NCBI GenBank assembly: GCA_011947345.1
Contig: JAAVTG010000644.1
Span: 124,001 to 188,000 of the forward strand
Direction of reading: 5' to 3'
Source: Phytophthora quininea
Lineage: Eukaryota > Oomycota > Peronosporomycetes > Peronosporales > Peronosporaceae
Length of the DNA: 64,000 nucleotides
In this document: piece after piece, positions 41,093-50,857 of the stretch
Layout: the number at the start of each line of letters is the position of its first letter
Numbering within the stretch: the stretch's first letter is position 1
The notes under the pieces: generated by a model
What the model saw: only the letters and a program-made list of their open reading frames with translations
Database searches by the model: none
Told to the model about the DNA's origin: nothing
Translations under genes and position numbers: made by a program

Positions 41093-42892
41093 CTAACTAA
41101 CATTGAGGCTCACGTGGAGATCCAAGTGGCCTCCTTGGCTCGCTCGAGGCACCCACAGCTTCATCGATCCGCCACCGGTGCCTGGCAGTCCCAAGAATCC
41201 CGGACGCCACCGATCGAGGTAGAGCGTTCGACCGCCCAGTGCAGTCACATTCGACGTCCACGTCACGTTAGCCCCCGCCCTCACGTCCTGCTCAGCGAAC
41301 TTGTCGCCGCCCGACATGATGTTGACCGTCACGTCCTTCGTGTCGGCGCTGGCAAAGTTGATGGTCACGTCGCCGTCCCCCACCCTGGTCCACGACAGCG
41401 TACTCCCTTTGAAAGCCTTGCCGACAATTTTCATCCCGAGCGTGTCAGCTTCGTCGCCATCGTCGATCTCCCCGATGAACTGCGTTGGGCCGCAAATGTG
41501 TTGAATGTACTCGGCCAACATACCGGAGATACGGGTGAGATCGATGTAGAACACGCTGGCGATCGCCATGAGACCCTTGTCCACTGCGACGCGGGTGAAC
41601 TGCTCCATCGTCAGCCACGTACCGTTGTCGCTCTTGCCCGACCTGATGAGGTCGTCCATGATCACGCCGTAGGTCTTGCGGAGCGTATCGCGGGTCTTGT
41701 AGGCCGTGGCCAAGTCGGACTCTTGGATCATCTGGTCCATGCAGTTGTTGGTGATGGTGGGGATGTCGTTGAGCATCAGGTCCGACTTGCTCATGGCGAC
41801 GCGGAGGTCGTCCTTCGACACGTCGGGGTTCTTCTCGGTCATCTCGGCCACCGTCCTCCACGTACGGTCTGTCAGTCGCTGTAATTCGTAGCCGCAGCTT
41901 GAGTTGGACTTCATTCCAGTCTTGAGCGACGAGATCTCCGTCTCGTTCAAGTCGTTGACAGCGTACGTGAAGTTGGCCCCGGTCAGAAATGCTTTGAACT
42001 TGCCCCAGCTTTTGAGGATGGAGTCCTCACGACCGATGATCTCGGAGAGGAGCCACTGCAGCGTTCCCATGACGACACTGGTCGGGTCCCAGAACTGCCA
42101 GTTGTACGTCTTGCCCAAGCACATGACGATGCTGACGGGGAGGTCGATAGTCACATAGCTCGTCTGGTACAGCGCCAACAAGATCTTGTCCTTGGGCGTC
42201 TGCGGGTCCGACACTTTGATGGCGCGGATGTAGTTGACGATGGCTCGAGCGGTGCCGAACATGGCTCGCGCGCACTTGATGCCGATCCGGATCGTCTTGG
42301 CCAGCTTGGCGAACGGCCCAAAGTAGTTGAGAATCACGAGCGACATGGCTGCGTTGGCCACGCTCACGAACTTGGCGTAGATCTCGGACGCGCAGTCGTC
42401 GCTCTGGCGGATGCACTCCATGCCGCACTCGACGGGGTAGTCCATCGGACACTCGGCCCAGCACGTCTTGAGTTTGTAGTCGAAGCCAACGGGGCACGTG
42501 TTCATGATGTATGCTTTGCGGTAGCAAGCTTTGTCTCCGGCGGGGTCGCTAGGTTTGCCGACGGTGGGTCCGACCCAATTCCGGTACGTCGAGACGATCT
42601 TGTCCTTGGTGTTGGCCGTCGATCCCAATCGAAGCTTATGCCCGGAGGTCGTCAACGCGGTAGCTGTAGATGAACTGCTATCGTCGTCCGAGTCACTGAA
42701 GTTGCTGGACCCCGCAAACGAGTAGAAGTCGGCATCATCCACCTCGTCCGAGTCGGTATCATCTGAATCGTCAATATCACCTGTCGTGGCTGCTCTGGGC
42801 GTCCTCGTGGGGCTCACCACAACCAACCGAGACGCTTCCACCGCGGCGATTGCGACTAGCAGCACCACCAACGTCACCCACCGCACCGCCAT
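41093..42892 (-). CDS. S2: large secreted cysteine-rich protein, paralogue of S1
   Basis: An intact 599-aa frame from ATG 42892. It has a signal peptide (VTLVVLLVAIAAVEA), an acidic D/S-rich N-terminal tract without the perfect 9-nt repeat of S1, and the same cysteine module (CYRKAYIMNTCPVGFDY, CWAECPMDYPVECGMEC). The helical middle corresponds to S1 (e.g. TSYVTIDLPVSIVMCLGKTY), the segment GPTQFIGEIDDGDE is shared, and the C-terminus is WRPGFLGLPGTGGGSMKLWV. Conservation of the whole architecture and of all module cysteines implies that both copies are under selection. It is head to head with FR D, about 3 kb apart, and tail to tail with FR C. Confidence 0.85.
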   Translation of the reverse strand: MAVRWVTLVVLLVAIAAVEASRLVVVSPTRTPRAATTGDIDDSDDTDSDEVDDADFYSFAGSSNFSDSDDDSSSSTATALTTSGHKLRLGSTANTKDKIVSTYRNWVGPTVGKPSDPAGDKACYRKAYIMNTCPVGFDYKLKTCWAECPMDYPVECGMECIRQSDDCASEIYAKFVSVANAAMSLVILNYFGPFAKLAKTIRIGIKCARAMFGTARAIVNYIRAIKVSDPQTPKDKILLALYQTSYVTIDLPVSIVMCLGKTYNWQFWDPTSVVMGTLQWLLSEIIGREDSILKSWGKFKAFLTGANFTYAVNDLNETEISSLKTGMKSNSSCGYELQRLTDRTWRTVAEMTEKNPDVSKDDLRVAMSKSDLMLNDIPTITNNCMDQMIQESDLATAYKTRDTLRKTYGVIMDDLIRSGKSDNGTWLTMEQFTRVAVDKGLMAIASVFYIDLTRISGMLAEYIQHICGPTQFIGEIDDGDEADTLGMKIVGKAFKGSTLSWTRVGDGDVTINFASADTKDVTVNIMSGGDKFAEQDVRAGANVTWTSNVTALGGRTLYLDRWRPGFLGLPGTGGGSMKLWVPRASQGGHLDLHVSLNVS

Positions 42893-42907
42893 TTGCTAAA
42901 GTCTCCC

Positions 42908-42926
42908 GCAAATTCAAGAATGAAGC
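42908..42926 (-). promoter_or_regulatory. Inr-like element of S2
   Basis: On the minus strand GCTTCATTCTTGAATTTGC ends 16 nt before the ATG at 42892 and closely fits the oomycete Inr/FPR pattern. Confidence 0.6.
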
Positions 42927-45865
42927 CGACGTACGCCGATGCTATCGCTCCGAGCCACTCAGCAAATCCGGCGGTCGAGCTTGGCATGAAAATTAAGATC
43001 CCTACCAAAATGTAGCGCCATTTTAAAGAGAGCCGTGGTGCCATTGCTCTGCTTCTGCGCGGTTTAGTGCAGTCGACAATGGCGCGACGATTGCGGTTCG
43101 AGATGGGCCCGCACAGCAACGGAGACATCCTGGTTTGATCCCCACAAGCGGGTCCACAGCGGCGTTGGGATAATCGCAGCGCCCTAGCCAAGCGCAGTCA
43201 AACGCGAAGTCCTTTGAGACAACGACAGCCGATAAGATAACGACACCGGCTTTTGCGCCGTGACTTGCTTTTCTTGCGATGTGGATACTCGTGCCTCGAA
43301 CCAATGGGGCCGAGTGGTAGCCCAGATGGACGCTCACGCTGAGTGTCGACGAACGTGACACATCGGAAGGGGATCCAAGTGTCCTGGAAAGTGTCAATGC
43401 GTGTTGGAAGAAAGTTACTACTGCACATGAAGAGCGGTAGAGTTCGCTCTTGCTTGGTGTCGTCGACCGAGATGTGCATGCATCGACACTGTCGCCGCCG
43501 TCGGCATGGCAGCTGGCTCAGTCCCAACCAGCCAAAAGTCAACGTCGTCGGAGAGACCCAATCGATAATGCTTCTCAGAACCACCACACTTGTCCACGTG
43601 TAGTTATCGCTAGCACCGCCACTGGAGCTGCCCAAAGAGAGTGTCTCTCGTGGGGAGCTTGAGGGAAAGTCCGCCTCCCCGTTTTACAGGTACAGTACCC
43701 TGACTCACAGCGATGTCACTCAAAAATGGTTTTCTCCGACGACGACGAGGGATTTTCAGATGATCCGACGGCGAGCTGCATGGTGTTGGGGGAGATTATC
43801 GCGATAATAGGTCGATACCGCTAAGCAATCGTAGTGTCCATGGGGAAAGTGATTTGGTCGACTTGGACGACGCATTACCGTACAGTAAGTAACACGCTAA
43901 TCAAGCCACGACCTCCAGACACATTCGTCTCAGGGAGGTCGCTGTTTCGTATTTGGTCCTCACTAACGAGGCTTCGGTCCAAGAGCGAAAGCGGCTGCGA
44001 ATCTTCACGTCCAAGGAATCAGATCGTCGGTCAACGTTTGTCGAATTGCCACGGCTGTAGCTACCTCCGACCGCGAGTTTGGAATTGCTGGACGTCGTCT
44101 GCTCCTGCTTCCTGGCCCAGATCCCATTGGTGTTGGGCTGGATCTGTGCACAGCGACGGTGGAATTCGTCGTCGTCACGGGCGCCACCGACATCTCAGCA
44201 ATACTGCGACCACCAAGCGGCACCACGAGCGAGCTTTGGTTGCAACTGCTTGTCCACAAGGGTTTAAATGAGCCAACGCTGCTTGTATCAAGACGAAGCA
44301 ACATCGCCAACGACTGGGGTCGCTACTCCGGGGCCGCCCAACATTCATCGAGGCGGTCAACGCGCTGGACGAGGGTGATTCACGTCGCTCTAAAGGGACT
44401 CATATCGAGTTCTTCAGCTATGAACTACAGCGACACACGAGTCGTACGCAGAAAACGCTTGCTATCAGAGTCACCAGCACGGTTTGAAAAGCATTTCGGT
44501 GGTCGATGTGTTAAACATCACGTCCGCGGACACCGAAGTGGTCGTTCAGCACCCCGCAACTTCTCCAACGGCGACGTTCTTCTTGCCTTGGCCCTTGGAC
44601 TGCTTCCGGTTAATTGCAAAGTGCTCGCCTGGCGCGATCCTCCACACCGCAGGCATCTGAGACCGAAGCGAGCCGGAGTCTCCGCTGAGAGCCGTTCACG
44701 TCTTGGCTTGACTTTGCTCACCGTCATCATCGAAGATTGGCACTCCAACGTGTGGCTTTCGCCAATAGAATCTCCAGTCGTAAAGGTCCCGGAGCAATGG
44801 ATGGCCCAAAGAGCCTCCTCGGACAGCAAGAACCGCTGACTGTTGCTCGGTCGACAGTCGTTTGGCAACGATCCCGTGCACTTTCGACTGCGTGACAAGC
44901 GGGCAGCTTCTTGAGACGAGGGCGAAGCTGAGGATCGCCATCTGGTTCCTGTAATTTCATTGAATCTGAGGCCCCGCATCCAACCACCAACAACGCCCAC
45001 CACCACCATCATTTGAGACCACCACCGCTAGCAGTAGCTCTCTGCAGAGAACTCCAGTGTCCTGTTCAGAGTCTCCAACCGGACTCCGACCAGCGCCAGC
45101 GCTATCGCTTATAGATACGGTAATCGACAATCTAATCCAAGGGCACCACAAACTGCTGGCTGCAACTGGTCCAGCGAGGCGGGAACGGGCCAGACTTGAC
45201 GACATTGCGCTGCGACAGCATGCCGCGAGGCGGAGGCCCTCGTTATTGGTAGAAGCCACGCTACGGATGTGACCGTCCGAGATTTGACCACCGCAATGCT
45301 CTGGTCGCAAGTCAAACAAAGGCTATCCACGCCACAATACCGATACTGGTACAGGATATAGCTCGACCGCATCTGCGTGGACGTTTGTCTTTTCCGTCGT
45401 GCACTGCAGAAGCGATGAGGAGTGGACCCCAACAGTAGAGACTTGCAGCTAGCGAAAGTGGTGGTGATGGTGCTCCGGCATGTCCAAGCTGAAACGTTTT
45501 AGCAATCGAAAGCAAGTGGAAAGTAAGGTGTCCACCTGCCATCTGACCACCAAAAAGCCCTGAGATGGGGATCACTCGGGTCCACGTAAATTCCTCCTCG
45601 CGAAATGATCTCTGCTCGGTGCTTTGCGGGTACGAGAGCCCACCGCATCAACATAGACGGCTGCGAACCTGTCGCCATTGGCTCGAGGGCGTGTGCCTCG
45701 CATTGACGGTCTTGCCAACTGCTACGCAGGCAACTGCCTGTCCTTTGCCTCATTCACGCGTTCGCTTCTCGCTGCTTCGTCTTGCGCTTTCAGAGACCGG
45801 CGGACAGGTACAGGTATATACACAGGAAATTACAGTCGGAGCGAGACCTTCCCGTCAATCCAGCA

Positions 45866-45884
45866 ATTCATTCGGCAATTCTCT
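45866..45884 (+). promoter_or_regulatory. Inr-like element of FR D
   Basis: ATTCATTCGGCAATTCTC lies about 37 nt before the ATG at 45921 and resembles the element upstream of S1. Confidence 0.5.
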
Positions 45885-45920
45885 GCGGACTACGCAAGTC
45901 GCTTCGGGATTCGATCGACC

Positions 45921-48256
45921 ATGGCTCCGAACGCGAACGCGAACTCGAGCTCCACGCCTAACCGGGATGTTGCCTTTTCATCGCTCAAGACCCCGGACGT
46001 GATCTTGGACGACAAGCGCAACAGCCTCTTCAGCGAGCCGTTGCCGCCTGCTCCGAGCTGCACCAGTCGCCTACCGCTGCTTGGAAATGCCGCGCAGTTC
46101 CTGATTTTAGCGGCCATGTTCGTGTACGCCTACGGCCAGCTCTTCTACTACTCGGACGCGTACTCGGACGTGAGCGAAACCATCGGCACGTGGTACGGCG
46201 TCCCCAGGAATGCTGGCAAGAATGCTGGCGGCCACACGGAGATGGTGCGCCCCACCTACTTCTTCTTCATCGGCCTCGTGCCACTCGCAGCGTCACTGCT
46301 GCTGATGGAATTTCTGCGGCATTTCAACGTCCGTCGGATCTCGTCCCAATACGTGCTCAACTTCGCTCGAGTGCTTCGTCGTAAGCCGCGAATCTTTGGC
46401 TGGGTGGCTCGGGTCAGTCTGGGCGAACTCCTGTTCCTCTTGTTTCTCGTCGGTGGCAACATTTACGTCTTCCATTACTACTACGAGCAACGCGTGGAGA
46501 AGATGAGGAAGCGAGGCGCCGAGTTCAACTTTGAGCTGTACCTGAAGATGGTCGCGCTCACGCTCGGCTTCGTTTGCGTCTACAACATGGCCTTCCTGTT
46601 CCTACCGGCAACCCGCAACTGCGTCTGGATGGAGTTCCTCAACATCTCGTACGCCAATGGCATCAAGTATCATCGCTGGGTGGGGGTCATTACGGTGGTG
46701 ACGGCGTTCCTACACTGCCTCGGCTACTACTGGGCTTGGCTCAAGGCTGGCGAATGGACCGAGAACGCGCTCCCTTGCTTCGACTGCGAAGTGGGGGCGA
46801 AGACGGTCACGACCCATGGATGAACTTCTTCGGAGAGATTGCTTTGTTGGCCTTCCTAGCCATCGGACTCACGTCCATCCCCTGGGTGCGCCGCAAAATG
46901 TACAACACGTTCTACAGCGTCCACCACCTCTTCATCGTCGGCACCATCTTCGCCGTGTTGCATTGGAACAACATCATCGCGTGGATCTTCCCGTCGGTTC
47001 TGCTCTACGTCATCTGCCGCGCCATCTCCAGCTCCAACGGCTTTACTCCGGTGGTGGTGCGTGAATTCACCACGCTCTCTCACGACGTGGTTAAGGTAGT
47101 TATTTCTCGATCTACCACCCGCGCCGGGGACTTTAAAGTCGGCCAGTTCGTCTACTTGAACGTGCCTGCCATCTCCAAGTTGCAGTGGCACGCCTTCACT
47201 ATCGGTTCATCCCCGCGAGCCAGCGCCGACACGCTCACCATTCTGCTGAAATCTCTCGGTGACTGGACCCAGGAGCTCGTCAAGTACTCGGAAGAGTGCA
47301 AGACCAACAACGTACTCCCGACGGTCTATATGGACGGATTCTACGGCACCTCACTGGAGACGTACGACGAGTACTCGACCGTTTGTCTCGTGGGTGGCGG
47401 CATCGGTGTAACACCGCTGTTTGCTATCCTGGAAGACATTGTGGCCAAACTGCGTCGGGGTGAGCCTCTCCGGCAGAAGGTCTTCTTCATTTTCGCCTTC
47501 CGCGAGCTGTCATTACTTGAGGAGATTCACCCGCTGCTCATGCAGATCAAGGAAATCGACCCGCAGGATCAGTATTTCAGTCTGCACTTCAGTCTCACGA
47601 GAGCCCCCACCACCTACCAACTCGAGGAATCGATCGACCGCAGTCGTCTCGCTGGTCAACCCCACGTGACTGCAACTCGCTACGACAGTAGCAAAATGCC
47701 GATCCCATTTGCTGAACCTCTCCGTCCCCGCACCAGCAAAGCTGCCATGTACACGTTCGCCATCTTCCTGACGCTGGTCGTCGTGGCCTTCTTCAAGTAC
47801 GGCAACAAGGTGCAAGGCGACAACGAGAACCTTTGGCCGCTGCAGAACTTCGTGGAGATCGTGCTCCTCATGGTCGTCGCAATGCTCAGCGTCTACTTGT
47901 GCATTAGCATGGAGCGCGGCCCTCAGAGTTCCGAATTCAGCCGTACGTACGACGTGACCGAGACCCCTCGTCTTCCTCTGCACTCGCTCGCAACCGACAT
48001 CCACACGTTCGAAGAGCTCGTTGCAGAGTACAACGTCGAGGTCGGCCACCGCCCCAACGTGCCAGAACTCATGAAGAAGGTTCTGGTCGGCCACAAGCAG
48101 CAAATGCAGACCCACAGTACTTCGGTGGTTCGTGGCAACCCAACGGTTGGCGTCTTCGTTTCGGGGCCCGAGGAGCTCAAGAAGGCGATCGAGTACGCGG
48201 TCGCAGATCTCGGAACCAAACACTTTGACGTCTTCGAAGAGGAGTTTGAGCTATAA
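45921..48256 (+). CDS. FR D: ferric reductase/NADPH oxidase-like flavocytochrome, one frame break
   Basis: ATG 45921 (MAPNANANSSSTPNRD) is preferred over the open upstream codons because FR B similarity and an Inr support it. The helices FLILAAMFVYAYGQLFYYSD and ELLFLLFLVGGNIYVF, the heme segments IKYHRWVGVITVVTAFLHCL and VHHLFIVGTIFAVLHW, the FAD segment LQWHAFTIGSSP and the NAD loop VCLVGGGIGVTPLFAILEDI are all present. A two-helix insertion (MYTFAIFLTLVVVAFFKYG; NFVEIVLLMVVAMLSVYLC) precedes PTVGVFVSGPEELKKAIEYA and the end FDVFEEEFEL. The frame changes at about 46795-46800, where a GGGGG run meets CGAAGACGG; two fewer G would restore it. That point is also where near-identity to FR B resumes. 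The total is about 777 aa. It runs tail to tail with FR E, 45 nt apart. Confidence 0.85.
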
Positions 48257-48301
48257 GTCCTACTGTAGTTGTGGAGAAATGTGTTGTCTTCGGTGTAAAT
48301 A

Positions 48302-50622
48302 TCAAAGTTCAAACTCTTCCTCGTGGATGTCGAAGGCACTTGTGTCGATCGAGGCTATCGCTTGTGCTGTCGTCGTCTTTAAACTTGTCGGGCCTGAGAC
48401 CAGAATCCCCATCGGCGACCTGTTGTGGTGGCAGTGCAGCTGCCTCAAATGGGCCTCGACATTGGGGCGTTTTCCTACGTCGATCTGGAACATGGCAATT
48501 AAGTCTCGGAATGTCGAGATGCCAGCGATGGCAGGAAATCCCGGTGAACATCGCGCTAATAACCTTTCCTTCTCATCGTTCAGGTAGTGCGAGCTCATAA
48601 CGTGACAGGCCGCTCGAACGACACGCGTCCATTGCGTCAACACCACGATGCCGAACACACAAGCAGCAGATAACATCACGGCCAGTATATGGGCAGCGAT
48701 CTGCACAACCCACACACTGTCGTGTAAAGATTTCACCAACACACCGTCACCAAACTGCAGCACCAACACAAGACCCACGACAACGTTCAAGACGACCACC
48801 TGAACCATCACGTTCCCCTGGAGCTTATAACCATCGTGAAGGGCTGCGTATTTCCAGTAGAACCTCGGACACCCGAGCATTTCAAAGGATTGTTTGCTGA
48901 CATACCGTTTGCCGACCACTTATCAGTGCAGATCGAAGAGTCCAATTCTTCTGGTCTGGGTGAACTTGTCAATGTCAGACTCACCGACATGTAGTGGCCA
49001 TGGGGATCCAAGTCACGGATCCGCGTCAATAGCGGATACATTTCTTTCACGAGCTCCAGCTCGCGCACTGCAAAAATGGCAACGACTCGCTGAGTGAAAG
49101 TGTGTTGGTTTGCTGCTTGCCGAGCCTCAGCAGCAGCGCAGATCTCCTCCAAAACCCCTAACAGAGGCGTCAATCCAACACCTCCGCCAACAAGCGCCAC
49201 CGTCTCGTAAGAGGAAGAAATGTCGCCCAGAGACGCGCCGTAGTATCCGTCCAAGTACACTGTCGGCTCAATTCCAGAGCTTTCACATTCTAGTGCGTAA
49301 ACTATCAACTTCTCAGTCCAATCTCCAAGAGACTTGATCAAAAGTACCATCGTATTGGAGCAGTTTTCATCGTATAGAGAACTTTGAGGAGATGACGCAA
49401 TGGTGAAGGCGTGCCACTGCAGTTTCGAGATGGCTGGCACGTTCACGTACACGAACTGGCCAACGTGAAACCTGCCACGCTCTGACGGAGACCGAGCGAC
49501 CACGAGCTTGAGCAGCGTAGGGGATAGCGGCGAAAACTCCACGACTTTGGCAGATACGGAGCCGTTGCAGTGTGACAGCACACGACTGACAAGATACCCT
49601 ACAAATGCCGGCAGAATGACCCACAGCGATCTCGCCCAGTGCAACACGGTGAAGACCACGGCCAAGAACAGCAACTGATGGACATAATAGAACAAATTGT
49701 ACATCCTCCGGCGAATCCACGGGATGCTCGTGACCCCGATGAGCACAAAGCAGAGCACTGCCATCTCTCCAAACACGTTGATCCAAATCTGTCGTCCGAT
49801 GCGGTCTCGAAGCGAGCAGTCCCAACACGGCAGAGCAAGCCGTGCTAACATGCCGTCGCCAATCCAGCACCAGTAGTAGCAAGCTCCATGGACGAACCCA
49901 GTGACCACAGCTGCAACGCCAAGCCAGCGGTGATATTTGATCCCGTTGGCGTACGATATATTAAGGAACTCCATCCAGGCGCTGTTGCGAGTCGCGGGCA
50001 AGAAGAGAAGTGCCAAGTTCAAGACGGAATTGAAGCCCAAGGCGTGGCCAATTGTTTGGACCGAGAATACTGACGGAGACGGATGATCTCCAGTAAGGCG
50101 TGGCGGTCTGGGCCGACGTCTTCGAGTGAGTGTGTACCAAAACACGACCGCATTGCCACCGATCAAAAACGCTAGGAAGAGCATCTCGCCGTAGCTAACC
50201 CAGTCTGGCCGTGGTCTCCGACGTAAAACCCTTGGAATACTCGACAAACCCCGTCGATGAGGAAACGATCGACCCCAATGCACCACAAGGACGCAAAGTA
50301 AAGTCGGTACAACTCCAACCAGCAGTAGATAGGTCGGGTCCACCATCTCGTCGTGCGGCCCCCACCACGCTGCAATGACTGGCTTGACGTGGATCAGATA
50401 CAGCGGCGTCATGTAAGCAGCTGGTCCGCCGACGAAGACCATCAAGCAGATTGCTCCGATGAAAGATAAACTCGATGAAACAACACTCTTGAGCCAAGTT
50501 GAAGACCTTCCGGGACTGCGACGGAGTTTTAGACGTGGAGACAGCATGGGCTCAAGCTCTGGCGTCGGCTCCATCGTGTAGCAGATGGCGGCAATTGACT
50601 GGTCGGCATACCAGCTCTTCAT
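48302..50622 (-). CDS. FR E: divergent ferric reductase/NADPH oxidase-like flavocytochrome, one frame break
   Basis: I choose ATG 50622 (MKSWYADQ); the frame is open 11 codons further, where a TTGCAG suggests a splice acceptor. The helices SLSFIGAICLMVFVGGPAAY and YLLLVGVVPTLLCVLVVHW are followed by the heme segments IKYHRWLGVAAVVTGFVHGA and YYVHQLLFLAVVFTVLHW, FAD segment LQWHAFTIASSP and NAD loop VALVGGGVGLTPLLGVLEEI. The frame changes near 48910 into YVSKQSFEMLGCPRFYWKY, then the inserted helix region (VVVLNVVVGLVLVLQFGD; ILAVMLSAACVFGIVVL), SPMGILVSGPTSLKTTTAQA and the end FDIHEEEFEL. It is the most diverged copy and lacks the near-identical tracts shared by B and D, but it keeps the split NAD lobe, so the insertion predates the duplications. 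Confidence 0.85.
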
Positions 50623-50857
50623 AGGGACGCCAGCGAGGCAAGTTCTGTTCTGCAATGGGCCATCGATCGCTTCTTCGACCGAGTAATCCGAAACGGCGGC
50701 GTTGACTCCCTTTTCCCTTCTGTTAAAGCCGCACTTGTCCTTTTTTTAGTATTGCACGGACTTGAATCGAAGGGGAGCGGCATGATGCTTCAAGATCGCC
50801 ACGCACTTGACACGCGCCCCAAAGGCTGATTGGAGGCTCGGCACGAGCTCTGCTCGC

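Larger units (their letters stand above)
42893..45920. other. 3-kb region between S2 and FR D
   Basis: An S2 Inr-like element lies at 42908-42926. A forward frame at 44159-44839 (226 codons, EFVVVTGATDISAILRPPSG at the start) has some protein-like composition and may be a decayed gene, but no family is recognisable. A minus frame at 43198-43635 and others at 44.5-45.6 kb are motif-free. A further Inr-like element for FR D lies at about 45866-45884. Confidence 0.35.

Noticed and set aside
44159..44839. 226-codon forward ORF in the S2-FR D gap
   Set aside because: Some protein-like composition but no motif or family, and the codons after about 44400 look random; not supported as a gene.
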